Shown: positions 32,070 to 40,827, numbered from the stretch's first letter. The stretch is 64,000 bases of DNA from Bacillus sp. X1(2014) (GCF_007678255.1 NZ_VEED01000005.1:186001-250000); one strand, 5' to 3'. Numbers and translations: made by a program. Notes: generated by a model not told the origin, from the letters alone.

Positions 32070-32903
32070 ATGGGCAAAATCAAACGTTCGCAAATAACAG
32101 GGATGAATTTTCACTACCTGCATTTCCCACTGGACTATTTTTTAGATGCGATGGTGAAATATGAGTTCGAAAAAATTGAACTGTGGGGTGCTGCGCCGCA
32201 TCTATATGTGGAAGAGTTGTCTTTAGCTGAGATCCATGCAATTAAGAAAGGGATCGACCAGCGTGGATTGGAAGTGGTTTGCTTTACGCCAGAACAGTGT
32301 ATGTACCCGATTAATCTGGCCGCAAAGGAGCCGGCAATCCGTGAACGAAGTATCGCTTATTTTAAAAAATCAATTGAAGCTGCAATTGAATTAGAAGCGC
32401 CGATGGTGTTAGTAACGGCGGGCTGGGGTTACCGGAATGAAGGCAGGCAGGAAGCCTTGAATCGAACCCAAGATTCTTTAGAGCAGCTTAGCTCTTATGC
32501 CGAGAAACAAGGAATTATTCTCGCCCTAGAGCCATTACAAAAAATTGAGTCCAATCTAATTACCACTCTGCCTGAGCTAAAAGAAATGCTTGGGACAGTC
32601 TCTTCACCTCATTTAAAAGGAATGGTTGATACCATCCCGCTTGCGGTAGAAGGGGAGGAACTCGCCAGTTATTTTGAACAATTACAGGATGACTTTGTCC
32701 ATATCCACTTTATTGATGGGAATCCGAGCGGGCATTTAGCTTGGGGGGACGGGAGCCTGCCATTGGAGAAATATATGAAAACCTTAGGAGACTACAACTA
32801 CAATCGCGCCCTTACGTTGGAGTTTACATCATCGCAATACTTGATTGACCCTAACGAGGCGGTTGAAAAGTCCCTGCGAAGTCTTGCTCCTTACTTGGTG
32901 TAG
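32070..32903 (+). CDS. frlC: Sugar epimerase, TIM barrel (FrlC-like)
   Basis: The 277-residue xylose-isomerase-like barrel resembles E. coli FrlC, which interconverts fructoselysine and psicoselysine. Matching features are KIELWGAAPHLY, CFTPEQCMYPINLA, the metal-site Glu in LALEPLQKIESN, MVDTIP, HIHFIDGNPSGH and a late ALTLEFTSSQY. ATG at 32070 has CAGGAGGGATTGG upstream; the frame extends to 31938 but across the operator, so the longer form is rejected. B. subtilis frl lacks this gene, so the locus combines features of both known frl types. Confidence 0.82.
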   Translation: MGKIKRSQITGMNFHYLHFPLDYFLDAMVKYEFEKIELWGAAPHLYVEELSLAEIHAIKKGIDQRGLEVVCFTPEQCMYPINLAAKEPAIRERSIAYFKKSIEAAIELEAPMVLVTAGWGYRNEGRQEALNRTQDSLEQLSSYAEKQGIILALEPLQKIESNLITTLPELKEMLGTVSSPHLKGMVDTIPLAVEGEELASYFEQLQDDFVHIHFIDGNPSGHLAWGDGSLPLEKYMKTLGDYNYNRALTLEFTSSQYLIDPNEAVEKSLRSLAPYLV

Positions 32904-32965
32904 AGGACGGAGGGGGTTGGTTTGAATAGGGTGACTAATTCAGTGGTATAAAGGAGTTTTATCCT

Positions 32966-34195
32966 ATGTCTATTTGGAGGAGTTATCCCAAGAACTTAAA
33001 GGTTTTATTAATCGCTATGTTGATCAATTCTACAGGTATGGCTTTTCTTTGGCCCTTGCACACCATTTACATAACGCAAGGGATGGGGAAGACCCTGTCG
33101 GAAGCAGGTTTTGTCTTAATGCTGCATTCAGGAGCAGAAATTGTTGGCAGTTTCCTTGGTGGCTATTTGTATGACCGTATTCGGGGGAAGCGAACCCTTC
33201 TCCTTGCGGTTCTATCATCTGCCTGTTGTATTTTTATTATTTCCGTCGGCCTGGCGTGGCCCGTCTATATTCTGATGATGATCCTGCTTGGATTAGCGAT
33301 TGGAACAATTTTTCCTCCCATCTATGCTCTTGCAGGGATTGTTTGGAAGGAAGGCGGCAGAAAAAGCTTCAATCTCATTTATCTGGTTCTTAATTTTGGT
33401 GTGGCAGTAGGTACCTCTCTCGGCGGAATCGTTGCTCAATTTTCGTTTCAATATGTCTTTTGGATTAACGGATTCACCTATGTTGTCTTTATCTTTATCG
33501 TTTGGTTCGCGCTCGAAGAACCTGAACCAGTTATTGAGACTGTGAAGATTAAGGTAAAGAAGGATCCAGTCCTGGGACCAAAACAGGAAATCCGCAGTGC
33601 GCAAAGCTTTCATTCCTTAATCATTCTTTGTTTAGGATTTATGTTCTGCTGGGTTACTTATATTCAATGGCAAACGAGTATTTCTAACTATATGCACCAG
33701 TTAGGATTTCCGTTATCGGCCTATAGTTCTTTGTGGACCATCAACGGGTTCCTAATCTTGCTTGGGCAGCCTTTGATCCAATGGTTTATAGCCCGCAAAA
33801 AAGTGCCGATGAAGTGGCAGCTTTTATCAGGAGTATTCTTTTTTATGGCTACCTTCGGCCTCTTGTCACAAAGCCATGCTTACGTCGGGTTTGTATCGGG
33901 GATGGTGATTATGACCGTTGGGGAAATCCTTATTTTTCCGGCCGTGCCAGCGATTGCGGATCGACTAGCACCCAATGATAGAAGAGGTATGTACCAAGGT
34001 TTAGTAAGCGGTGCGGCCAACGTGGGGAGAACAATCGGACCCTTACTAGGCGGGCTCTTGTACGATGGCTTTGGGCCGACGGTGCTGTTGTATGTATGTA
34101 TTTTCATTGGTGGATTTGCCTTGATTTGTTTTTTTACATATCAAAGGTTCCAATATACGCAAAATGAAGTTTCATCTGTAAAAGTAAATAAATAA
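32966..34195 (+). CDS. MFS transporter in fructosamine locus
   Basis: The 409-residue carrier has twelve hydrophobic segments. The loop 2-3 motif is GGYLYDRIRGKRTLLL, close to the MFS GxLaDrxGrkr form, and RRGMYQGLVSGAANVGRTIG occurs in the second half. AAAGGAG precedes the ATG. It lies between frlC and frlB and is in the same transcription unit. It could import a second fructosamine or export the freed amine; the sequence does not decide. Confidence 0.85.
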   Translation: MSIWRSYPKNLKVLLIAMLINSTGMAFLWPLHTIYITQGMGKTLSEAGFVLMLHSGAEIVGSFLGGYLYDRIRGKRTLLLAVLSSACCIFIISVGLAWPVYILMMILLGLAIGTIFPPIYALAGIVWKEGGRKSFNLIYLVLNFGVAVGTSLGGIVAQFSFQYVFWINGFTYVVFIFIVWFALEEPEPVIETVKIKVKKDPVLGPKQEIRSAQSFHSLIILCLGFMFCWVTYIQWQTSISNYMHQLGFPLSAYSSLWTINGFLILLGQPLIQWFIARKKVPMKWQLLSGVFFFMATFGLLSQSHAYVGFVSGMVIMTVGEILIFPAVPAIADRLAPNDRRGMYQGLVSGAANVGRTIGPLLGGLLYDGFGPTVLLYVCIFIGGFALICFFTYQRFQYTQNEVSSVKVNK

Positions 34196-34208
34196 AGGAG
34201 GATAAAAA

Positions 34209-35174
34209 ATGTTAGCTGACGTACAAAAAGCTTTGGATGTCTTTAAAGAACGCGACATTGACCGCGTCTATTTCGTAGGATGCGGGGGCTCTTCATCCCT
34301 CATGTATGCAAGTAAATACGTATTAGATCGGGAAAGTGCAACGATCGATTCTGACCTGTATAGTTCCAATGAGTTTGTGCATCGTAACCCGCGGAAACTT
34401 AATGAGAAATCGCTGGTAATTTTGTGCTCCCACTTTGGAAAAACACCGGAAACTGTTGAAGCTGCCCGCTTCGCAAGGGAAAAAGGTGCAATTACCGTCT
34501 CGTTAACCTTTGACCCAGAATCGCCGCTTGCCGAAGCTTCCGAACATGTCATTGTGTATGAAGATGGGAAAGAAGCGAAGTATGTGAATGAGTCACCAGC
34601 CGTGATGCTGGAACTTGTTTTTGGACTACTGGCTGCCAAGGAAGGAAATGAAAAGTTTTCCGCTGTGGTTTCCTCTCTAGAGAATTTAGATGAAATTTTG
34701 GTTCAAGAGAAAGCCAAGTATTTAGATCAAGCAAAGCAATTTGCTCAAAGTTATAAAGATGAAAAAGTGATTTATACAATGGCAAGCGGCGCCAATTATG
34801 GAACTGCCTATTGGTTTGCGATTTGCCTGCTGATGGAAATGCAGTGGATTCATTCCCACGCCCTCCATGCCGGGGAGTATTTTCACGGGCCGTTTGAAGT
34901 CTTGGATAAAGATGTGCCAGTGATTCAGCTAGTAGGTTTAGACGAGACACGTGCATTAGAAGAACGCTCATTGGAATTCACCCAAAGATATGGCGAAAGG
35001 GTGGTTGTTCTTGATGCAAAGGACTTTGATCTAACGGGTATAGCAGAAAGCGTCAAAGGCTACATAGCCCCACTCGTCATGCAAACCATCCTGCGCCAAT
35101 ACGCAGAAGAACTAGCAACAGCCCGAAATCATCCACTAAGCACCAGAAGATATATGTGGAAAGTTCCTTACTAA
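34209..35174 (+). CDS. frlB: Fructosamine-6-phosphate deglycase (FrlB)
   Basis: This 321-residue SIS-domain enzyme is very close to B. subtilis FrlB, which cleaves fructosamine 6-phosphates to glucose 6-phosphate and the free amine. Shared stretches include VYFVGCGGSSSLMY, NSDLYS-like SDLYSSNEFVHRNP, VILCSHFGKTPETVEAA, MEMQWIHSHALHAGEYFHGP and the tail NHPLSTRRYMWKVPY. Two SIS domains (about 15-155 and 175-305) are present. AAAGGAGGATAAAA precedes the ATG. A repeat-bearing gap separates it from two further deglycase paralogues. Confidence 0.93.
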   Translation: MLADVQKALDVFKERDIDRVYFVGCGGSSSLMYASKYVLDRESATIDSDLYSSNEFVHRNPRKLNEKSLVILCSHFGKTPETVEAARFAREKGAITVSLTFDPESPLAEASEHVIVYEDGKEAKYVNESPAVMLELVFGLLAAKEGNEKFSAVVSSLENLDEILVQEKAKYLDQAKQFAQSYKDEKVIYTMASGANYGTAYWFAICLLMEMQWIHSHALHAGEYFHGPFEVLDKDVPVIQLVGLDETRALEERSLEFTQRYGERVVVLDAKDFDLTGIAESVKGYIAPLVMQTILRQYAEELATARNHPLSTRRYMWKVPY

Positions 35175-35185
35175 AAGTGGTGTTG

Positions 35186-35198
35186 GTGTCAGGCACCA
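35186..35198 (+). repeat. GGTGTCAGGCACC dispersed repeat
   Basis: An exact copy in the gap between frlB and the second deglycase gene. Confidence 0.75.
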
Positions 35199-35288
35199 AT
35201 GAAAGACACTATTGGCAGTTTGTCCGTTGAAGGTGGACATTTTGAAGTTGGTTTTTAGGTGAAGTGGTGTGCGTACAGATGTCCTGAA

Positions 35289-35301
35289 GGTGTCAGGCAT
35301 C
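35289..35301 (+). repeat. GGTGTCAGGCATC dispersed repeat
   Basis: A one-base variant of the motif, 103 bases after the previous copy. The two copies flank DNA with no gene. Confidence 0.7.
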
Positions 35302-35364
35302 ATGAAAAATACCACTAAATATTGTAGTCCCAAAAATTCTAATATAAATTTGGAGGAATGAAAC

Positions 35365-36378
35365 ATGTTAAAATTTGATGCTGAGCAATATTTACAATTA
35401 GTTGGTCAAGAGGCAATTGCAAAGAGAGAAGAAATTGAGAAGATTGTTGATGGAATTTCAGCTAAAGGCTTTAAAAATATCTTTTTAATCGGTTCTGGCG
35501 GAACGATTGCGATGATGTATCCATATGAGTACATTTTAAAGTCCAATTCCACACTCGAGGTGCATGCGGAGATAGCGGCAGAGCTACTTGTCATGAATAA
35601 CCGTCACCTGAGCAAGGATTCTGTTTGTATCTTTTCATCTGTTACGGGGACAACAAAAGAAACAGTGGCTGCTGCGGAGTTCTGTAAAAGCAAAGGTGCG
35701 ACAACGATTGGATTAGTTGCTGAACAAGGCACGCCATTGGCTGAAGCGGTTGATTACTGTATCTCTACTGGTCATGAGAAGCACTCATTTGACACCTTCT
35801 TCTTACACTTGCAACTGCTTACGTTCCGTTTCATTCATAACAATGATGAGTTCCCACAATATGACCAATTTGCGAAAGAAATTGCCCTTTTACCACAAGG
35901 TATCGTTGATGCCTTAGAGCAGTTTGACTCACAAGCTGAGCAATTTGCTATTAAGCACAAGAATACTGGTTACCACATGCTGGTTGGGGCCGGGAACCTT
36001 TGGGGGAATACGTATTCCTACGCAATGTGTATCTTAGAAGAAATGCAGTGGATTAAGTCCAAATCTATCCATGCAGCTGAATTCTTCCATGGCACGCTTG
36101 AGCTGGTTGAAGAGGATACTAGTGTAATTCTATTCAAAGGCGAAGATGAAACTCGTCCACTAGTGGAACGTGTGGAACGATTCGCAGAAAATATCACCAA
36201 CGAATTATTCATTATTGATACTAAGGATTATCGCCTGGCAGGAATCAGTGAGGAATTCAGAAAGCACTTTGCTATCTGTTTAAACTGGGCACTAACTGGG
36301 CGAATCAGTGTATACCTTGAGCGTGAAAGAAATCATCCATTAGAAACTCGCAGATACTACCGTAAAATGGCTTACTAG
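35365..36378 (+). CDS. SIS-domain sugar-phosphate deglycase, FrlB paralogue A
   Basis: The 337-residue protein has the FrlB-type double SIS fold: NIFLIGSGGTIAMMYPYEYI, CIFSSVTGTTKETVAAAEF, LEEMQWIKSKSIHAAEFFHG and the tail NHPLETRRYYRKMAY. In FrlB the active-site stretch is EYFHGPFE; here it is EFFHGTLE, with Pro replaced by Thr. It is closer to the next gene than to frlB. It may act on a different aminosugar phosphate, for example a glucosamine- or glucoselysine-type adduct. TTTGGAGGAATGAA precedes the ATG. Confidence 0.82.
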   Translation: MLKFDAEQYLQLVGQEAIAKREEIEKIVDGISAKGFKNIFLIGSGGTIAMMYPYEYILKSNSTLEVHAEIAAELLVMNNRHLSKDSVCIFSSVTGTTKETVAAAEFCKSKGATTIGLVAEQGTPLAEAVDYCISTGHEKHSFDTFFLHLQLLTFRFIHNNDEFPQYDQFAKEIALLPQGIVDALEQFDSQAEQFAIKHKNTGYHMLVGAGNLWGNTYSYAMCILEEMQWIKSKSIHAAEFFHGTLELVEEDTSVILFKGEDETRPLVERVERFAENITNELFIIDTKDYRLAGISEEFRKHFAICLNWALTGRISVYLERERNHPLETRRYYRKMAY

Positions 36379-36390
36379 GAGGTGGCTGTC

Positions 36391-37404
36391 ATGTTTAACT
36401 TTGATGTGGAAAGATACGTAGCCATTCAAACTGGTGCCATATCTCTTAAGGATGAATTCGATCAGGTGATTGATTCGGTGTTGGAAAAAGGGTTGGAAAA
36501 TGTATTTTTTGTAGGTACTGGCGGCGCGGCCATTCTGATGCGTCCGGCTGAATATATTTTAAAAACACATTCCACCATACCGGTTTATACAGAAATCTCC
36601 TCGGAATTGATGTTGATGGATCATCAATACTTGGGTGAACATTCATTGGTCATCTTGCCTTCTTTATCAGGTACAACCCAAGAAACAGTGGAGGCAGCGG
36701 CGTTTTGTAAGGAAAAAGGGGCGGTAACAATCAGCTTGGTGGGGCATGCGGGTACACCGTTAGCGAATATAACCGATTATACCTTTGTCAATTATGCGGC
36801 AGATGATACATCCTGTGAATCGTTTTATATCCAGTCCTATCTACTAGCGTTCCGTTTGATGTATAAGAGGAATGAATTTCCAATCTATCAGCAATTTGTC
36901 GAGGAAATGAAACAGCTGCCAAGTGCGCTGATTAACGTGAAGGAGGCAGTTGAAGCACGGGCAGCGGCGTTTGCCCGCAAGCATAAAGAGACTTCGTATC
37001 ATATTCTTTCAGGAACAGGTATCGATTGGGGGCAAACTTATTATTATGGCATGTGTATTTTAGAGGAAATGCAGTGGATTAAAACACGACCGGTTCATGC
37101 CTCTGATTTCTTCCATGGAACATTGGAATTAGTGGAAGAAGACACGAGCATAATCCTCCTAAAAGGGGAGGATCGAACCCGTCCTCTTGCGGAGAGAGTC
37201 GAGCGCTTTGCTGAACATTACTCGAACGAATTAACTGTTTTTGATACGAAAGATTATCCGTTAGAGGGGATTTCCAAAGGTTTGCGTAGTCTGGTTTCTC
37301 CGATTGTGTTTGCGGCGTTACTTGAGAGAGTCAGCTGCCACTTGGAAGAGCAAAGGAATCATCCGTTGACAACGAGAAGATATTATAAAAAAGTACCATT
37401 TTAA
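36391..37404 (+). CDS. SIS-domain sugar-phosphate deglycase, FrlB paralogue B
   Basis: This is a second 337-residue FrlB-like enzyme, co-linear with paralogue A. It carries FFVGTGGAAILMRPAEYIL, VILPSLSGTTQETVEAAAF, DFFHGTLELVEEDTSIILLK and NHPLTTRRYYKKVPF. The FHGT active-site variant is shared with paralogue A, which suggests that the two work as a hetero-oligomer or on related substrates. ATG at 36391 is chosen because AGGAGGTG lies six bases upstream; the GTG at 36382 overlaps that site. A strong terminator ends the locus. Confidence 0.82.
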   Translation: MFNFDVERYVAIQTGAISLKDEFDQVIDSVLEKGLENVFFVGTGGAAILMRPAEYILKTHSTIPVYTEISSELMLMDHQYLGEHSLVILPSLSGTTQETVEAAAFCKEKGAVTISLVGHAGTPLANITDYTFVNYAADDTSCESFYIQSYLLAFRLMYKRNEFPIYQQFVEEMKQLPSALINVKEAVEARAAAFARKHKETSYHILSGTGIDWGQTYYYGMCILEEMQWIKTRPVHASDFFHGTLELVEEDTSIILLKGEDRTRPLAERVERFAEHYSNELTVFDTKDYPLEGISKGLRSLVSPIVFAALLERVSCHLEEQRNHPLTTRRYYKKVPF

Positions 37405-37430
37405 TAGAATCATGGTTTTGGGAGCGGCCT

Positions 37431-37457
37431 TCACAATAGTGATGGCCGCTTCTTTAT
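37431..37457 (+). terminator. Terminator of the fructosamine locus
   Basis: AGCGGCC (37433-37439) pairs with GGCCGCT (37444-37450) on the ends of a longer interrupted stem, followed by a T-rich run. Confidence 0.75.
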
Positions 37458-37576
37458 TGATGCTGACCAAATGATTGTTGATTTTTTGGGGGGATAATCT
37501 ACATAATTCAAGTGATGAAATGGCTAAACCCTAAAAATAAACCTATTATTAAATCGAGGGCTGATTTGGTTTTCCA

Positions 37577-37993
37577 TTAAAGAGGGGTTTGCTTTGATTG
37601 AGGTGTTGAAAACAGACTTCTTGAACCTGTTGCTAGTAATACCCCGATTAGATCGATTGCTATATCAAAAATTCTCCCATCCCGAGTGAAATATAATTGA
37701 AGGATTTCGGTTAAAGAAGCAAAGGAAATAGCCAGGAATAGAATCCATGCTTTGGTACGGAATTTGGTTTGCAACAGAATGGTCAGGAAGAGAAAAGCAA
37801 AGGCGTGGCCGCATTTTTGGAGCAGGAAGTCACGGGTAAGCTCGAGTGGTAATGGTGCTAAAAGTTCAGAAAAGTTGGGATGACTGTCCCATTGAAACTG
37901 AACTTGTCCTGATTCCATTAATTCTGAAAAGCTGGCAGTGCAGGTAAAAATAAAGATTGCTAGAGCCCACAATAAAATAAAAAATCCACGCAT
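37577..37993 (-). CDS. VanZ-like membrane protein
   Basis: The 138-residue protein has four hydrophobic segments in a VanZ-like layout, with QKCGHAFAFLFLTILLQ and ASLTEILQLYFTRDGRIFDI typical for the family. ATG at 37993 has ACAGGAGGTC upstream and is preferred over 38014. VanZ domains are linked to glycopeptide resistance in vanA clusters, but no other van gene is here and the usual chromosomal function is unknown. Single-gene unit. Confidence 0.82.
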   Translation of the reverse strand: MRGFFILLWALAIFIFTCTASFSELMESGQVQFQWDSHPNFSELLAPLPLELTRDFLLQKCGHAFAFLFLTILLQTKFRTKAWILFLAISFASLTEILQLYFTRDGRIFDIAIDLIGVLLATGSRSLFSTPQSKQTPL

Positions 37994-38078
37994 AGAAAGA
38001 CCTCCTGTTTTCATTCATTTTGGCCCTGTTTTATCCGTATTATACCGAGAGCGAGAGAAATTCAACAAGCAAACAGGA

Positions 38079-38111
38079 AAAGACCTCTTTTGTTGATTAG
38101 AAGAGGTCTTT
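38079..38111 (-). terminator. Terminator after the bifunctional amidase gene
   Basis: An 11-bp perfect stem (38079-38089 with 38101-38111) lies downstream of the minus-strand amidase gene. Confidence 0.78.
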
Positions 38112-38123
38112 CGTAGGGGGGAA

Positions 38124-38132
38124 GTGTCAGGC
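38124..38132 (+). repeat. Truncated GTGTCAGGC repeat
   Basis: A partial copy of the dispersed motif next to the amidase terminator. Confidence 0.5.
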
Positions 38133-38174
38133 TTTGGGAGATAAGTGGAGTTTTTGGATAGACTCTCCTATCCA

Positions 38175-39707
38175 TTAGACGGAATGAATCATTTTTTGAT
38201 AAAGAGCAATAATGGATTGCCCATAAGTTGTACCTGGAACAGCCCATTTTCCGTTTAAAGCGGTCCATGTTGGAGCAGAACCTCTATCGACAAGATGGAA
38301 GCGGGGATCAACTAATGGATATTGATTTGGCAGAGGCTTGGTTGTCGCATACGCGTATAAGTGCTGAAGCTGGGCAAGGACACCTTCTTCTTCACTTTCA
38401 AATCGTGCACCGCGCGTATCTCCTCCGGTTGCTCCAATTCCTGCGAAGTTGTTCTGGTCAGGATTGACGACTCCGGTAAACCGAAAATAGTCTGTTTCGT
38501 GAATGGCTTGTGAAAAGGCAACATCTCCGCGAATCCCGTAATATTTTCCAAGGGTTTGATAAAATTCACCTAATTCCGGCGCTTTAGGATTGACTTTTTT
38601 CACAAATTGGTCCATCTGTTTGGGTGAAAGGAAGGTCGGGCCTAGAATGGTAAACTGTCCGGGGTCCGCGATGATGGGGATTTCATTGGTAGCGTTGTTT
38701 GGAGTCGTAGTTGGATTCGTGCTCGTAGCTGGTGTTGTGGTTGCTGGTTTACTAGTGTTTGTAGCTGGTGTTGTGGTTGCTGGTTTACTGGTGCTTGTTG
38801 CAGGCTTTGCAGTTGTACTGGTACTTGCTGCAGGTTTTTTTGTTTCTGTTTTAGTTGTCGTTGTAGTTTCTTTTTCCGTAATAATAAAGGCATCATCGTA
38901 ACCTGCTTTTTCAATTGCTTTTAGGCGTTTTTCTGCATTGGCATTGGTCGTATAGCTCGCTACTTTCACTCTGTACCAGGTAGCGCCAGATATTTTTGTG
39001 GTAACAATGGATGATTTAATGTTCTTTTTCTTCAATTCTGCGACCCTATCTTGGGCATTTTCTTTTGATTTATAAGAGCCGACATAAACCGTATAGACTG
39101 TTTTTGTAGTTTGGGTAGTTTTTTGTGTGGTTGTTGTTTTCGGTGTTTCCTTCACAGCCTTTCGTTTCAGGCCAAAGGCTTTGGCAATCCCGTTCACGTG
39201 GCCTTGTGCGACCTTTTGCTGCCAAGCCGAGTCTTTCATTAGTGCAGCATCATGTTTGTTACTGATAAAGCCATTTTCCGTTAGAAGGGAAGGCATATTC
39301 GTTTCCCTGATGACATGAAAATTGGCCTTTTTTTGCCCGCGGTCTTTCAATTGATTCACTTTGATGACCTCGGCATGGATGATATCCTGGTATTTGGCTG
39401 CTTTGCTAGAATTAGATAATCCATCGTAAATAAAATCCTCATATCCTTGAGCGGAACTATCAGCGGAATTAATGTGAATAGCCAAGAAAAAGTCTGCGTC
39501 CCATGCGTTCGCTGCGCTAGAGCGCTGTGCTAAGCTTCTGGTCGTATCGCTTGTACGACTCATCTTAACTTGAACATTTTCATAATCATTGAGGATGATT
39601 TTTCGTATTTTAAGCGCAATAGCTAAGGTAATATCTTTTTCATTCAGCCCATTCCCTTGGGCACCGGGATCCTTACCGCCATGGCCTGGGTCTAAATATA
39701 GCTTCAT
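38175..39707 (-). CDS. Cell-wall hydrolase: Amidase_3, SPOR and glucosaminidase-like domains
   Basis: This 510-residue enzyme has no signal peptide, like mother-cell autolysin CwlC. The Amidase_3 domain is 1-180 (zinc ligands in DPGHGGKDPGAQG, HINS and LLTENGFISN). A SPOR domain at about 205-280 (VYVGSYKSKENAQDRV) binds denuded glycan. A Thr/Pro/Ala linker with KPATTTPAT repeats follows, then a glucosaminidase-like domain (about 345-510: FSQAIHETDYFRF, NNFAGIGATGGDTRGA). Such a fusion cuts both stem peptide and glycan. ATG follows GGAGGAG. A sigma-K-like -10 lies 38 bases upstream, so mother-cell lysis in sporulation is likely. Confidence 0.87.
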   Translation of the reverse strand: MKLYLDPGHGGKDPGAQGNGLNEKDITLAIALKIRKIILNDYENVQVKMSRTSDTTRSLAQRSSAANAWDADFFLAIHINSADSSAQGYEDFIYDGLSNSSKAAKYQDIIHAEVIKVNQLKDRGQKKANFHVIRETNMPSLLTENGFISNKHDAALMKDSAWQQKVAQGHVNGIAKAFGLKRKAVKETPKTTTTQKTTQTTKTVYTVYVGSYKSKENAQDRVAELKKKNIKSSIVTTKISGATWYRVKVASYTTNANAEKRLKAIEKAGYDDAFIITEKETTTTTKTETKKPAASTSTTAKPATSTSKPATTTPATNTSKPATTTPATSTNPTTTPNNATNEIPIIADPGQFTILGPTFLSPKQMDQFVKKVNPKAPELGEFYQTLGKYYGIRGDVAFSQAIHETDYFRFTGVVNPDQNNFAGIGATGGDTRGARFESEEEGVLAQLQHLYAYATTKPLPNQYPLVDPRFHLVDRGSAPTWTALNGKWAVPGTTYGQSIIALYQKMIHSV

Positions 39708-39744
39708 ATTTACTCCTCCATTTCATTTAAAATACGTTCATCTA

Positions 39745-39753
39745 TATGTTATG
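39745..39753 (-). promoter_or_regulatory. Possible sigma-K -10 of bifunctional amidase gene
   Basis: CATAACATA on the minus strand fits CATAnnnTA. The -35 AC is not at ideal distance. Confidence 0.4.
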
Positions 39754-39806
39754 GCAAATCCAATCTTGTGGACTCAAATTGCCTTACATAAACATAAAAA
39801 CCATAC

Positions 39807-39844
39807 AAAAGACCTCCGTGCTGTATATGAATAGGAGGTCTTTT
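39807..39844 (-). terminator. Terminator after CwlC-like gene
   Basis: An 11-bp perfect stem (39807-39817 with 39834-39844) just after the stop of the minus-strand amidase gene at 39854. Confidence 0.82.
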
Positions 39845-39853
39845 GTAGGATAT

Positions 39854-40654
39854 TTATTCTGCGACGAGGAATGCATCATTGATTCCGGCCTTTTTTACTT
39901 CTGTTAATCGATCTTCTGCATTTTCACGGTTGGAAAAGGCGCCAGCTTGGACACGGTACCATGTTTCACCAGAGATTTTTGTGGTATCTACGAATGATTC
40001 GATGCCCTTTTTCTGAAGCTGCTCGACACGTTCGTCTGCATTTTCTTTGGATTTGAATGAACCAGCAATCACTTTAAAAAGTGTTCCGGTTGGCGGGTCA
40101 ATTGGTTTTCGCTTTAAGCTAAAGGCTTTGGCAATTCCATTGGCGTGACCTTGTGCTACTTTTTGGATCCAAGATGATTGTTTCATTAATGCGGCGTCAT
40201 GATCATTACTAATAAATCCATTTTCCGTTAGGAGTGCCGGCATATTTGTCTCACGTAAAACATGGAAGTTCGCCTTTTTTTGGCCACGGTCCTGTAGTTG
40301 ATTCACTTTCATGACTTCCGCATGGATGATATCCTGATATTGAGCTGTCTTCGAAGAGTTAGACAAGCCACTGTAAATATAGTCCTCATAACCTAGGGCG
40401 GAGCTTGGCCCAGAATTGATGTGAATCGCTAAGAAAAAATCAGCTCCCCAAGCATTGGCCTCGCTGGAACGCTGACCTAAGCTTTTAGTAGTATCGCTGC
40501 TCCTGCTCATTTTTACGTCAATGTTTTCATAATCACTTTGTAAAATGGAACGTATTTTGAGCGCGATCGCTAATGTTAAATCCTTTTCATCCAATCCATG
40601 ACCTTGAGCACCAGGGTCTTGTCCGCCATGACCTGGATCTAAATAAAGCTTCAT
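39854..40654 (-). CDS. cwlC: CwlC-like N-acetylmuramoyl-L-alanine amidase
   Basis: The 266-residue protein has an Amidase_3 domain (1-180, DPGHGGQDPGAQGHG, HINSGPSS, LLTENGFISN) and one SPOR domain (about 190-266, KVIAGSFKSKENADERVE). There is no signal peptide. Length and domain order equal B. subtilis CwlC (sigma-K dependent, mother-cell lysis). It is ~75% identical by eye to the first 280 residues of the longer enzyme downstream, so the two arose by duplication, with the longer one gaining a glycosidase domain. ATG lies after GGAGAGGATGAA. Confidence 0.85.
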   Translation of the reverse strand: MKLYLDPGHGGQDPGAQGHGLDEKDLTLAIALKIRSILQSDYENIDVKMSRSSDTTKSLGQRSSEANAWGADFFLAIHINSGPSSALGYEDYIYSGLSNSSKTAQYQDIIHAEVMKVNQLQDRGQKKANFHVLRETNMPALLTENGFISNDHDAALMKQSSWIQKVAQGHANGIAKAFSLKRKPIDPPTGTLFKVIAGSFKSKENADERVEQLQKKGIESFVDTTKISGETWYRVQAGAFSNRENAEDRLTEVKKAGINDAFLVAE

Positions 40655-40689
40655 TTCATCCTCTCCATTTCTTAAAATTGATTATAATA

Positions 40690-40698
40690 CATGCTATG
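40690..40698 (-). promoter_or_regulatory. Possible sigma-K -10 of CwlC-like gene
   Basis: CATAGCATG on the minus strand has one change from CATAnnnTA, with an AC 17 bases upstream. Confidence 0.4.
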
Positions 40699-40783
40699 TA
40701 GCAATGGACAAGTATGTCCGGGTGCTTATCACGGTATTTGCTGATACATCCTAAACCATTGATTCTCTATAGTTTAATGTAAC

Positions 40784-40820
40784 AAAAAGAACAACCCTTA
40801 CCTATATCCATGGGTTGTCC
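40784..40820 (-). terminator. Terminator after yvrJ-family gene
   Basis: ACAACCC (40791-40797) pairs with GGGTTGT (40812-40818); read on the minus strand the stem ends in a T tract. Confidence 0.82.
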
Positions 40821-40827
40821 TAAGTAT

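Noticed and set aside
37577..37993. VanZ-like gene as evidence of glycopeptide resistance
   Set aside because: No vanH, vanA, vanX, vanR or vanS gene is nearby; VanZ domains are common in genomes without resistance.
38590..38901. Hydrophobic plus-strand frame opposite the amidase linker
   Set aside because: Antisense of the Thr/Pro/Ala-rich linker gives a Val/Ala/Gly-rich frame by composition alone.
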